The notes under the pieces: generated by a model
What the model was told of the DNA's origin: nothing
Seen by the model: the letters and a program-made list of their open reading frames with translations, nothing else
Databases searched by the model: none
Shown: positions 40,976 through 50,500 of the stretch, in pieces
Layout: each line of letters opens with the position of its first letter
Numbering within the stretch: position 1 is the stretch's first letter
Assembly (NCBI RefSeq): GCF_030818485.1
Contig: NZ_JAUTAJ010000002.1
Coordinates: forward strand, 372,001-436,000
Length of the DNA: 64,000 nt
Source of the DNA: Pseudoroseomonas cervicalis
Lineage (GTDB): Bacteria; Pseudomonadota; Alphaproteobacteria; Acetobacterales; Acetobacteraceae
Reading direction: 5' to 3'
Translations under genes and position numbers: made by a program

Positions 40976-42175
40976 ATGGCGGACATCGACCTCGGCCAGC
41001 TCGCGACGGAGCTGAAGGCCGCGACCGACAGCGTGAAGAAGCACGCTGAGACCACGATGACCGAGCTGAAGAACCTGGGCAAGGTGACGGAGGAGACCAA
41101 GGCCTCCGCCGACAGGGCCCTGGCCGAAATGAACGCCATCTCTGCCCGCATGACTGAGGTGGAGCAGAAGATGGCTCGCCGGGGCGGTGACGGGCGGCCG
41201 GATGAGCCGCAAACCATCGGCGAAATGGTTCTCGGCAGCGACGATGTGAAGGCGGCCCTTGCGCAGCGTGACCTGTTCAAGGGCCGCGTCTCGGTCGAGG
41301 TCAAGGCGATCACGTCTGCCGCGACCACTGTCGGTTCTGGCGTCTCCGGCACAACTTCTCTGGTTCCGGCGGATCGTCGCCCCGGCATGATTATGCTGCC
41401 CGACCGCCGCCTGACCGTCCGCGATCTGCTCATGCCTGGCCGCACCACCAGCGGCGTCATCGAGTATCCGAAGGAGACGCTATTCACCAACAATGCGGCC
41501 CCGGTGGCCGAGACGGCGCAGAAGCCTGAGAGCAACATGACCTTCGAGCAGGTGACCACGCCTGTCCGTGTCATCGCGCATTGGGTCGCCGCCTCGAAGC
41601 AGATCCTCTCCGACGCGCCGATGCTGCAGAGCTACATCGACGGTCGTCTGCGCTACGGCCTGGCCTTCAAGGAGGAGCAGCAGCTGCTGACCGGCGACGG
41701 CACCGGCCAGAACCTGCTTGGCATCATGCCGCAGGCGACCACCTTTGCCGCCCCGGCCGGTGCGCCCACCACCACGACCCACATCGACAAGCTCCGTGTC
41801 GCGCTGCTGCAGGCCGCCCTCGCGGAGTATCCGTCCACTGGCATGGTGCTGAACCCGATCGACTGGACCACGATCGAGCTCACCAAGGACACCACCGGCC
41901 AGTATATCATCGGCAACCCGCAGGGCACCCTGGCGCCCACGCTGTGGGGCCTGCCGGTCGTGGCCACGCAGGCGATGGCGCAGAACAACTTCCTGGTCGG
42001 CGCCTTCCGCCTTGGTGCGCAGATCTTCGATCGCTGGGATGCGACGGTCCTGATCAGCACGGAGAACGCGGACAACTTCGTGAAGAACATGGTGACGATC
42101 CTGGCCGAGGAGCGCCTGGGCCTCGCGGTCTACCGGCCGCAGGCCTTCGTGAAGGGCACCCTCGTCACGGCGTGA
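40976..42175 (+). CDS. Major capsid protein, HK97 fold
   Basis: 399 residues. An N-terminal coiled-coil delta domain (about 5-70) is the internal scaffold to be removed by the protease; the HK97 fold follows with M-L-P-D-R-R-L-T-V-R-D-L near 141 and G-L-P-V-V-A-T near 325, the common pattern. The delta domain has the Glu/Lys/Ala content expected. Confidence 0.94.
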   Translation: MADIDLGQLATELKAATDSVKKHAETTMTELKNLGKVTEETKASADRALAEMNAISARMTEVEQKMARRGGDGRPDEPQTIGEMVLGSDDVKAALAQRDLFKGRVSVEVKAITSAATTVGSGVSGTTSLVPADRRPGMIMLPDRRLTVRDLLMPGRTTSGVIEYPKETLFTNNAAPVAETAQKPESNMTFEQVTTPVRVIAHWVAASKQILSDAPMLQSYIDGRLRYGLAFKEEQQLLTGDGTGQNLLGIMPQATTFAAPAGAPTTTTHIDKLRVALLQAALAEYPSTGMVLNPIDWTTIELTKDTTGQYIIGNPQGTLAPTLWGLPVVATQAMAQNNFLVGAFRLGAQIFDRWDATVLISTENADNFVKNMVTILAEERLGLAVYRPQAFVKGTLVTA

Positions 42176-42231
42176 CGCCACGGGCGGCGCTGACTGGCGC
42201 CGCCCTCTCTCACCATCCGATGGAGGACATC

Positions 42232-42444
42232 ATGGCCGACACCGTGAAGGTGCGCAGCGTGACCGTGTTCGAGGATTCCGAGACCGGGAAGTGGCGCAGC
42301 GAGGGCGATGAGTGGAGCGTGAGCCCGTCTCGCGCTGCGGAGCTGCGGGCCAACGGCCTCGTCGCGCCCGAGAAGGCTGAGAAGGCCGCACCTCCGCCCG
42401 CCGAGGATCCGGCCGACGAGCCCAAGGCCAAGGGGCGCCGCTGA
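42232..42444 (+). CDS. Small protein after the capsid gene
   Basis: 70 residues; GGAGG five bases before ATG 42232. V-K-V-R-S-V-T-V-F near 5 and the Ala/Pro/Lys tail are seen in small head-region proteins; possibly decoration or assembly. Unassigned. Confidence 0.6.
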   Translation: MADTVKVRSVTVFEDSETGKWRSEGDEWSVSPSRAAELRANGLVAPEKAEKAAPPPAEDPADEPKAKGRR

Positions 42445-43100
42445 TGCGCCGCAGGCTGCTCGCCGCTCTGGGGCTGCTCTGCGCTGCTGGCGCCGGCGCC
42501 GCTGTGGCACAGGGTGGCTTCCTGCCCTGGCAGCAGCCGGACGGCACGCAGATCCAGGGCGTGGTGCTTAACTGCGTCACCACCGGCCGGACGGCCACGC
42601 CGTGCGGCACGTCTACCTCCCCCCTGCTGACGGCGCCGGCCACAAGTGCGGCTCAGCCCGTGAGCGGTAGCGTCTCCGTGTCCAATTTCCCGGCAACCCA
42701 GCCGGTGAGCGGCTCGGTGTCGGTGTCCAACCTGCCGGCCACGCAGCAGGTCGCTGGCACGGTCTCGGTGGGCAATTTCCCCGCCGCCGCGGCGCCGCTC
42801 CCGAACCGTGGCGTGGCCACGGCCTGCACCGGGGCCGGCAGCATTGGCACGACCTCGACGGCCGTCTGCGTCGCGGGCGCCGGCCGGCTCTACCTGGCTC
42901 TGCAGAACCAGAGCGACACGGCGGTGATCTACTGCAACCTGATGGGCGGGGCCGCGACCGCTGGCCCGCCCTCCCGCAAGCTGATGCCCAATGCCAGCCT
43001 GGTGCAGGGCCACAGCGGCGGCGGCTTCGTGACCACCGCGGCCATCAACTGCATCTCCACGGCAGCGGCGACCCCGCTCTCGGCGGAGGTGGTGCAGTGA
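42444..43100 (+). CDS. Exported repeat protein in the head gene cluster
   Basis: 218 residues with a clear Sec signal peptide (M-R-R-R-L-L-A-A-L-G-L-L-C-A-A-G to about A-Q at 23). Two copies of Q-P-V-S-G-S-V-S-V-S-N and one degenerate copy follow (about 71-112), then a beta-rich domain. The mature part has six cysteines, consistent with disulfides outside the cytoplasm. Virion decoration proteins do not need a signal peptide, so host-surface action is possible. Confidence 0.7.
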   Translation: MRRRLLAALGLLCAAGAGAAVAQGGFLPWQQPDGTQIQGVVLNCVTTGRTATPCGTSTSPLLTAPATSAAQPVSGSVSVSNFPATQPVSGSVSVSNLPATQQVAGTVSVGNFPAAAAPLPNRGVATACTGAGSIGTTSTAVCVAGAGRLYLALQNQSDTAVIYCNLMGGAATAGPPSRKLMPNASLVQGHSGGGFVTTAAINCISTAAATPLSAEVVQ

Positions 43101-43468
43101 TCCGCGCCGCGCTCCTGGCTGCGGCGCTCCTGGCGTCGACCGGCCTCACCGCACAGGAGATCACGCAGAACGGCATGGTGGCCGGCGCTCCCATGGCTCA
43201 CGGCACCGCGGTCGTCTCCTACACCTCGGCCACCTTGGCGGTGGGTAAGGCGACTGCGACCGTGGCCGTCCCCGGGGTGCTAGTCGGCGATCTGGTCTTC
43301 GTCAGCGCCGATGGCACAGCAGGCATCTCTGTTGGATCGGTGCTCAATCCCATCGCTGATGTGGTCTCTGCTGGCCAGGTGCGCATTACCTGGAACACGC
43401 CCGGCCTCGCCGCAGTGAGCCTGGGCACGGTGAGCCTGCGCTTCCGCTGGATGCGGTTCCCCCCGTGA
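43097..43468 (+). CDS. Small exported protein in the head gene cluster
   Basis: 123 residues with a second signal peptide (A-A-L-L-A-A-A-L-L-A-S-T-G-L-T-A near 4-19). The mature part looks like a small beta sandwich (V-L-V-G-D-L-V-F-V-S near 60). It overlaps both neighbours by four bases, so it is co-translated with structural genes. Function unknown. Confidence 0.65.
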   Translation: MIRAALLAAALLASTGLTAQEITQNGMVAGAPMAHGTAVVSYTSATLAVGKATATVAVPGVLVGDLVFVSADGTAGISVGSVLNPIADVVSAGQVRITWNTPGLAAVSLGTVSLRFRWMRFPP

Positions 43469-44025
43469 CGCTCCGCCTCATCACCCCGCCGACGCAGCGG
43501 CCCATCGATCTGGACATCGCTCGCCAGCACCTGCGCCAGGACAGCGGCGCCGATGACGTGATGATTGAGCTGTACCTCGCGGCAGCGGTCCAGTCCGTGC
43601 AGGACATGACGGGGCGGGCCCTTCTCCCGCAGACCTGGGAATACCGACTGGACGTGCCGGCGGGCTGCGTGTCCCAGCCTCTACAGATCCCCCTCGCCCC
43701 GCTGCTGTCGGTCGAGAGCGTCATGCTTGATGGCGTGGCCGTGGCCCCTGATGCCTATGGCGCGGTGATGCCATCCGGCCCCACCTGCGGCCGCGGATTC
43801 CTGGACCTTGGTGACGCCTCTGGCGCGGCGGTGATCCGCTTCCGGGCAGGCTATGAGGCGCCTCAGATGGTGCCGGCGGCCCTCCAGGCTGCCGTCCTCC
43901 TGGCGCTGGGTTCGCTCTATGAGAACCGCGAGGCCGAGGCCGAGAAAAGCGGCACCACTGCCCGGATGCTGGCCGAGAATCCCGCCTACATGCGGCTGCT
44001 GCGGCCGTACATGCTGATCGGCTGA
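43465..44025 (+). CDS. Head-tail connector (gp6-like)
   Basis: 186 residues. L-D-I-A-R-Q-H-L-R near 16, Y-L-A-A-A-V-Q-S-V-Q-D-M-T-G near 37-50, and the C-terminal A-V-L-L-A-L-G-S-L-Y-E-N-R-E near 142 are the gp6/DUF3168-neighbour connector pattern. It forms the ring below the portal. Confidence 0.85.
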   Translation: MTLRLITPPTQRPIDLDIARQHLRQDSGADDVMIELYLAAAVQSVQDMTGRALLPQTWEYRLDVPAGCVSQPLQIPLAPLLSVESVMLDGVAVAPDAYGAVMPSGPTCGRGFLDLGDASGAAVIRFRAGYEAPQMVPAALQAAVLLALGSLYENREAEAEKSGTTARMLAENPAYMRLLRPYMLIG

Positions 44026-44029
44026 GGCC

Positions 44030-44365
44030 ATGGTCTCCATCGGCGAGATGCGCCACTCGGTGCTGCTGGAGAAGAGGCAGAGCGAGCCGGCGGCCAACCT
44101 GGGCGTGACGCACGTCTTCAGAGCGATCGGCGATGCCTGGTGCAAGATCGAGGGTGTCGGCTCGGCGACCTATCAGGACGGCGTCCAGATCGGGGAGCGG
44201 ATCACCCACCGCATCACCATGCGCTACCGGCAGCGGCAGGACTTCGACCACATCAGCCGCGGCGACCAGCGTTTTCGGGTGCAGCGCATGCGCGACCCGG
44301 ACGGCACGCGCCGCCGGCTGGTGGTTGAGGCGGAAGAGATCCTGCCCGGGATCGATGATGTATGA
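44030..44365 (+). CDS. Head closure protein
   Basis: 111 residues. M-R-H-S-V-L-L-E-K near 6, G-E-R-I-T-H-R-I-T-M-R-Y near 52 and F-R-V-Q-R-M-R-D-P near 78 match the phage head-tail adaptor (SPP1 gp16-like) family, which seals the connector after packaging. Confidence 0.85.
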   Translation: MVSIGEMRHSVLLEKRQSEPAANLGVTHVFRAIGDAWCKIEGVGSATYQDGVQIGERITHRITMRYRQRQDFDHISRGDQRFRVQRMRDPDGTRRRLVVEAEEILPGIDDV

Positions 44366-44910
44366 GCCTGCGCATCAAGGTCGAGGGCGGCGGCGCCTTC
44401 CTGCAGATGCAGATCGCGGGCCAGCAACTCGACAAGGCCGTGCAGGACGAGGTCCGGAAACTGGCTCGCGAAGGCCGGCAGGCTGCGGTTGCGGCGATCC
44501 GCGGGGCGAAGTCCGGCCGAAAGTACGGCGCCCAGTCGAGCCGCTCCTACTACCGCCGCGTGCGGCAGGAGGTGACGGTCTTCGGGGGCAAGCAGGCCAA
44601 AGTCACGCGCAATGTGCGGCAGACCAAGGCGACCAAGGCTTACACCGCCTCAGCCCCTGGTGAGGCGCCGGCGGTCCTAACCGGGACGCTGCTCCGCGCC
44701 ATCCGCACCAAGTTCCCCCGTTCCCAGAAGGGCTATGGGGCCAAGGTCTTCGCCTATCGCGGCACGGCCTACTACCGGCATTTCCTCGAGTTCGGGACCT
44801 CCAGCGGCCTGGCCAAGCGCCCCCTCTGGTCGCCGATCCAGGAGCGCCTCGAGGCCCAGCTTGAGAGCCGGCTGCTGACGGCGGTGGATCGCTTCGTAAG
44901 GGAGTTCTGA
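44362..44910 (+). CDS. Tail completion protein (HK97 gp10-like)
   Basis: 182 residues, basic. L-D-K-A-V-Q-D-E-V near 24, G-T-L-L-R-A-I near 110 and the conserved F-L-E-F-G-T near 136 are gp10-family features. Overlaps neighbours. Confidence 0.8.
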   Translation: MSLRIKVEGGGAFLQMQIAGQQLDKAVQDEVRKLAREGRQAAVAAIRGAKSGRKYGAQSSRSYYRRVRQEVTVFGGKQAKVTRNVRQTKATKAYTASAPGEAPAVLTGTLLRAIRTKFPRSQKGYGAKVFAYRGTAYYRHFLEFGTSSGLAKRPLWSPIQERLEAQLESRLLTAVDRFVREF

Positions 44911-45344
44911 TGCGTCCCAGCCTCATCATCCCTCGGCTCCGCGAGATGTGCCCGATCTTCGAGGGGCGTGTGGCGGGCGCCGCAGAGTACCCGGCCGCTG
45001 TCGATGATTCCGGCGGCATGAAGGTTCCACATGCCTTCGTCATTCCGCTCGGAGATTCGGCGACGGGCGAAGTGCAGATCAGCGCGCTCGATATAGAGCT
45101 CGAGGTGCCATTCGCAGTAGCGGTGTGCGTCTCGAATCTTGCTGACGAACGCGGTCAAGCTGGGGTTGAGGCTGTGTGGGACATTCGCGCCCAGCTGCTT
45201 CGCGCGCTGGTTGGCTGGCAGCCTGCAGAGGGTATGGGGACGATCCTCTACCGCGGCATGCCGGACAATCCGGCCCTGACCCGTTCCCGGATGTGGATGC
45301 AGTTCGACTTCCACGCCCTCGAATACACCGCCTCCGCCGCCTGA
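44910..45344 (+). CDS. Tail terminator-like protein
   Basis: 144 residues. A-V-A-V-C-V-S-N near 69, then V-W-D-I-R-A-Q-L-L-R-A-L near 89, and F-D-F-H-A-L-E-Y near 132 fit the lambda gpU/gp37-type terminator that caps the tail tube. Call supported mainly by position between gp10-like and tube genes. Confidence 0.7.
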   Translation: MRPSLIIPRLREMCPIFEGRVAGAAEYPAAVDDSGGMKVPHAFVIPLGDSATGEVQISALDIELEVPFAVAVCVSNLADERGQAGVEAVWDIRAQLLRALVGWQPAEGMGTILYRGMPDNPALTRSRMWMQFDFHALEYTASAA

Positions 45345-45386
45345 CGCGGCGGCCTTTCCCACAATCTGAACGTAGGAGACGCCGCC

Positions 45387-46337
45387 ATGCCCGTTGGCGC
45401 GCAGGGATCTGCTGTCAAAATCTACACCAAGCAGGAGACCACGGAGGGCGTGCTGCCCACCGGCAACTGGGACCAGATCCCGGTCTTCAATTTCGGCCTG
45501 ATGGAGAGCCAGGACCTAGTCCAGGACTTCATCCTGTCCGCGGCCCCGAACCGCGATGCCGCGGACCCATTCCTGAACCTGCTGCGCGTGCAGGGCGACG
45601 TTCGGGTGCCGATCGAGAGCGTGCACATCGGCCGCTGGCTGAAGCTGCTGCTCGGCTCGCCGACCACCAGCGGCACGACCAACTTCACCCACCTGTTCAA
45701 GTCGGGTTCGGTGGCCCTGCCGAGCAACGCTTTCGAGAAGGCGTTCACGGACATCGGCCGGTATCACACCTACCTCGGTGCCCGGGCGAACACTCTGCAG
45801 GTCAGCATCGACCCGGAAGGTGCCGCGGAGGCGACCATCGGCATGATGGCGCTCGCTGCGCCTGGCCGCACCGGGGCGAGCTCCGGCGGCACGCCCGTGG
45901 TGACCCCCTTCACCCGATTCTTCAAGCCGCAGGGCTCGATCAAGCGAGGCGGCACGACCCTGGCGGCTGTCACCGGCGGCTCTTTCACCTTCTCCAACGG
46001 CATGGAGCTGGTGGCCACTGTGCGCGATGACCTGCGCATGGAGGGTGTCGACTTCGGCCAGTCCACGGCCGAGGGGACGGTGAATGTCCGATACACGGAT
46101 GACACCCTGAACACGGCAGCGACAAGCAACACCCCGGCCAGCATGGAATACCTGCTGACCATCAACGCCAACCTGTCGCTGTCCTTCCTGTTCCCGCGCG
46201 TCTTCCTGCAGCGCGCCGGAGTCCCGGTGGAAGGCCCGACCGGCACGACCGCCGCCCACACCTTCCGCGCGGCCTACGACAGCACGGCTCAGTGCCTGAT
46301 GCAGGTCACCCTCAAGAACCAGACCGCGACCTACTGA
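45387..46337 (+). CDS. Major tail tube protein
   Basis: 316 residues. Beta-rich with G-S-I-K-R-G-G-T near 188 and T-G-G-S-F-T-F-S-N near 201; a Phage_tail_3-like tube subunit. The next genes, chaperone and tape measure, are in the standard order for siphophages. Confidence 0.85.
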   Translation: MPVGAQGSAVKIYTKQETTEGVLPTGNWDQIPVFNFGLMESQDLVQDFILSAAPNRDAADPFLNLLRVQGDVRVPIESVHIGRWLKLLLGSPTTSGTTNFTHLFKSGSVALPSNAFEKAFTDIGRYHTYLGARANTLQVSIDPEGAAEATIGMMALAAPGRTGASSGGTPVVTPFTRFFKPQGSIKRGGTTLAAVTGGSFTFSNGMELVATVRDDLRMEGVDFGQSTAEGTVNVRYTDDTLNTAATSNTPASMEYLLTINANLSLSFLFPRVFLQRAGVPVEGPTGTTAAHTFRAAYDSTAQCLMQVTLKNQTATY

Positions 46338-46349
46338 GCGAGGCCCAGC

Positions 46350-46919
46350 ATGTTCCGACTCACCCTCTCCACGGCCCCGCGCTGGCTGGAGCTTTCGCAT
46401 GGCATCCGGGTCGAGGTGCGCCCGCTGACGACGGCCATCGTCGAGGCCGCGGCAGCCGAGGCCCTGAAGCGCGTGGCCGCCATCCAGGTCGAGGCACAGG
46501 CGGCCGAAAAGGCCGGCCAGCCGCTCGATAGCACCGCCTTCAACGGGGCCAACTCGTCGGCGCTGGATGGCATGTGGAATCAGCACCGCGCCGAGGCACT
46601 CGCCCGCTATGGCATCATCCGCTGGGAGGGCCTGGCGGGGGATGACGGCGGCCCGCTACCGGTCTCCCCGGCTGCGATCGAGGCCTTCGCGGCCCATCCG
46701 GTCCTAGCGAAGGAGTTCATCAAGCTCTACGCGCAGCCGGTCAACGAGGTGGTCGAGGAGGGAAACGGCTCCGCGCCCTCCTCCGATGGCAGCACCGAGG
46801 GGGCGGAGAGCACTGCGGAAGCTGTCCCGGACGGCCAGACGGAGAGCGCGGCCCCCGATGCGGAGCCTGCCCCAGCGTCGCCGAAGCGCCGTGCAGCCCA
46901 GAAGGATGGGCGGTCCTGA
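46350..46919 (+). CDS. Tail assembly chaperone (G-like)
   Basis: 189 residues. A folded N-terminus (about 1-135) with W-L-E-L-S-H-G-I-R-V-E-V near 12 precedes an acidic disordered tail. In lambda this protein is also made as a -1 frameshift fusion. Here the -1 frame stays open past the stop, so a similar fusion is plausible. Confidence 0.75.
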   Translation: MFRLTLSTAPRWLELSHGIRVEVRPLTTAIVEAAAAEALKRVAAIQVEAQAAEKAGQPLDSTAFNGANSSALDGMWNQHRAEALARYGIIRWEGLAGDDGGPLPVSPAAIEAFAAHPVLAKEFIKLYAQPVNEVVEEGNGSAPSSDGSTEGAESTAEAVPDGQTESAAPDAEPAPASPKRRAAQKDGRS

Positions 46920-46924
46920 AGGCT

Positions 46925-47101
46925 GTGACGGCCGCTCTGCACTATGGCGGCATGGGACCGCCGACCGTGGATGCCGGCGGCGCCCTCGCCCTCGCCCAGG
47001 CCGGCGGAGTGGAGCCGGGGGTGGCGCTGGAGCTGATCGCCGCGGCCACGAATGGGGTGATCTTGGGGGCGGCGGATCGGGATCGGGAGAAGAGGGGCTA
47101 G
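46925..47101 (+). CDS. Tail chaperone second part (T-like)
   Basis: 58 residues from GTG 46925, in the -1 frame relative to the preceding gene. V-T-A-A-L-H-Y-G-G-M-G near the start and A-L-E-L-I-A-A-A-T-N-G near the end. It may be read by frameshift rather than its own start: the -1 frame is open upstream for at least 25 codons. No classical slippery heptamer was found. Confidence 0.55.
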   Translation: MTAALHYGGMGPPTVDAGGALALAQAGGVEPGVALELIAAATNGVILGAADRDREKRG

Positions 47102-47511
47102 CGACGAGTTCCTAGAATAGTCGTCGTGTTCCCTTCGTAGAATAGGCTCCCCTGCATTTCATCGCCGCAGTTCTCGAACGAGCGATTCCCGGCCGTGCAG
47201 TTCGCCACCCGCATGATGCGCATTCGGATCGGGCTCTGGCATGGTCCGCTCAGATAGATGTTCGTCTTGCGGCTTCGACCAGGTTCGACTTCCTGGAAAA
47301 AGACCCGGGTCACCTCCTCTCTGCTACCGCGGGTCACCTCTGCCGTAGCCGAGATGATATCAAGGTGAAAATCGGTCGAGTTGGTGATCTGCAGCTCGAT
47401 AGTACATCCACCGCGATCATCAGAAGCGTATCCGCTAAGTCGAAGTGACTGCGCGGATAGCTTATCCGGCACAATTACGGCCGCCAAGCAAGCAACAACA
47501 AATAATCTCAT
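47098..47511 (-). CDS. Exported cargo protein, reversed within tail genes
   Basis: 137 residues on the opposite strand to all neighbours. Signal peptide M-R-L-F-V-V-A-C-L-A-A-V-I-V-P to about A-Q at 21; mature part beta-rich with four cysteines (two likely disulfides) and T-R-V-F-F-Q-E-V near 69. AAGGA seven bases before the ATG. Less GC-rich than its neighbours. The features match a prophage moron, a lysogen-expressed gene acting in the periplasm, perhaps blocking superinfection. Confidence 0.72.
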   Translation of the reverse strand: MRLFVVACLAAVIVPDKLSAQSLRLSGYASDDRGGCTIELQITNSTDFHLDIISATAEVTRGSREEVTRVFFQEVEPGRSRKTNIYLSGPCQSPIRMRIMRVANCTAGNRSFENCGDEMQGSLFYEGNTTTILGTRR

Positions 47512-47544
47512 CACCGTTTCCTTGCTCCGGAGGGATGACCGCAC

Positions 47545-50500
47545 ATGGCCACTCGCGCGATCACCCTATCTCTTTCGGTTCGCGATGCCGATACGGTCCG
47601 TCGCGAGCTCGAAAAGATCGGGCCGGCGGGTGAGGAGGCGATCCGCCGCCTGGATGCCGCGGCGCAGAAAGCGGCGACAGGCAACGGGGGGCTTAGGGGA
47701 GTCTCTGGTGCGGCCAACGAGCTGCAATCATCGCTGGCGAACCTTGCCAGCCGGGCGGGCCCGGTCGGCTCGGCCCTGTCGGGCCTTGGCGGTGCGGGTT
47801 TGGCGGCAGCAGCTGGCCTTGGTGCGCTGACGCTTGGTCTATCCCAGGTGGCGCGGGCCGGCGATGAGATGGTGGCCAACCTGAGCCGCATCCGGGTTGC
47901 GACGGGCAGTATTGAAAGCGCGCGGCAGGTCTACGAGCAGCTCTACCAGATTAGCCTACAGACTGGGCAGGCCGTCGCCGATAGCGCAGGGCAGTTTGCC
48001 CGGTACAGCATCGCCGCTCGTCAGATCGGCGCGACCAACGACGAGGTCGTGAGGCTGGTGTCCGGCGTCCAGCGTGCCGCGACGCTGATGGGCGCGACTG
48101 CGCAGGAAGCTTCGGGCGCTTCAATCCAGCTGGGTCAGGCGCTAGCCTCGGGGGTTCTCCAAGGCGAGGAACTCCGTTCGCTGATGGAGAACTTGCCCAA
48201 TCTTGCCGAACAACTGGCCAAAGAACTCGGCGTCGGCATGGGCGAGCTGCGCAAGATGGGGTCGGAGGGCGAGCTCACCGCCGACCGAGTCTTCCCGGCC
48301 CTTCTGCGCGCCAGCCAGAATCTAAACGCCGAATACGAGAAGATGCCCGTGACGATGTCGCGGGCTTTCGATCAGCTGCAGGTGGCGAGCCAGGGATTCC
48401 TCGCCCGCCTGGACGAGGCGCTGGGTCTATCGCAAGGCATTGCTCGGGCGCTGGGTTCTGCTGCACAGGCGCTGAATGGATTGCGCGACCGCATTCCGAC
48501 GGAAGCCAGCCGCGCCAATGACAGGACCGAGCAGCTCAACACAGAGATCAAGTCTCTGCGTGATCGCATTGCTCTGCTAGCTCCAAGTGGCGAGACCGAA
48601 GTCAGGGCGACGCCACGCCGCGGCGGCATCTCGTCGCAGCTCCAGGTCATCGGCGCGAACAACGCCGGCGACGACATGCTAGCCAATCTGCGCGAGCAGT
48701 TGGCGGAGCGCGAGCGCGAGTTGCAGCGACACGCTCAGCGTCAGATCGACATCGCGACCGATGGCTACATTCGCGAGAACGAAGAAGCCGTTGCCGCCGG
48801 AGAGCGTGCGGCTCAAGGTCGCCGGGAGCGCTCCCAGAAGGAGATCGAGGAACTCCGCACCCAAATCGACCAGCGCTACAAGGTCCAGCAGGAGTATCAG
48901 GCGCGCGTCGAGCGCATCAACCGCGCCCGGGCCAACAATGCGATTACTGCTGTCGACGCCGAAAAGCTCCTGCAGCAAGCGGCCGACCAGCGCGACGAAG
49001 CCCTTAAGCGCGCCGCGGGCACGCAGCGGGAGACGCGCAACGAAGAGATGGAACTCATCAGCGACCTTGTGAAAGAACAAGGGAAGCTGATCGAGCAGAC
49101 CGAGAGGGAGCGTCAGGCCGCTTGGGAGCGCTCCCAGGAGGTCACCAAGGGTTACGAGGACAATCTCGCCGTCATCCAGCGCGAGACCGAACTCGTCGGC
49201 GCGTCGGTCGAGCAGCGCGAGGTTGAGCTTGCGATCCTGCGCGAGACACAGCGGCTGAAGAAGGAGCAGATCGAGCCGGATAGCGAGGAAGGCCGACGGC
49301 GGCTCGATCTGGTCACACAGATTGCCAAGGGCAATGTCGCGCTTCGCCAGCAGCGTGATTCCATCGAAGAGCTAGGCCGCATCGGCGAGAACGTGTTCGA
49401 CCGCCTGGGCGATTCCATGGTGGACGCGTTCATCCGCGGCGAGGGCAAGGCGGTCAACTTCGGGAACGTGCTCCGCGGTATCGCGGCTAGCGCTCTGGCT
49501 GACTTCGCCAAGCTGGCACTGTGGAACCCGATCCGGAACAGCCTGTTTGGGGCGAATGCCGGGACGCTGTCTTCTGCTTTTGGCGGCGGCGGCAGCAAGT
49601 CGGGCGGCACCGATCTCCTGAGCCTGGTCAGCAGCGGGCGGAGCGTTTTCAGCGCATGGGGCAATGGCTCGATCTCTTCGGGCCTGGACGCCTGGGGCGC
49701 GGCGAACCTCGGCTTCCTGGGGTTCTCTGCCCCGACGATGGCCAACTTCGCCAACCCGGCCTCGCTGGCGGCAACCACAACTTCCGAGCTGTACGCGGCC
49801 CTCCCCGCGCTTCCTGGGGCCACGGCTGCGCCTGTCGCGCTGCCGGGCCTGATGAACGGCGGAAGCCTGTTGGGCGGGTTCTCCTCGCTGTCGAATGTGC
49901 TGGGCATCGCTGGCGCGGCGCTGCCGGGGCTGATGTCCGGCAACTATGCCCAGGCCGGGATGGGCGTGGGTGGCGCGGCGCTTGGGACCATGATCCTGCC
50001 GGGCATCGGGACCATTGTCGGTGGAACGCTGGGCAATCTTGTCGGCGGCCTGTTTGGCGGCGGCAAGACGGCCAACCCTGCCTCCTCTGTGCAGATCGGC
50101 GTCGACGACAATGGCCAGCTGACGGTGCTGGGCAGCAAGTCCAAGCATATGTCTGCCGAGGAGGGCCTGGCTCAGACCAAGCAGGCTCTGGATGGCCTGA
50201 ACGCTGCCATTTCAGGCCGCGGGCTCTCCCTGACCTCGACGAATGGCGAGGTGGTCGCGAACACCTACCAGGGCAAGGATGCGTGGCGTAACGAGGACGC
50301 CCAGCGCAGCATGACGCAGGCGATCCTTGAGCGGCTGACCGGCGGCTCCGAGAGCGTCATGGCCGTGGTGGCGAACGAGATTGCCAAGGGCGCCGAGGCA
50401 AATCTGGATACAGCCTTTGGCAATATCGATTGGGTTCGGACGGTCTATGAGCCGCTGTCCAGCACAAAGGAAGCCTCTGGCACGCTGCAGCAGGCGCTGG

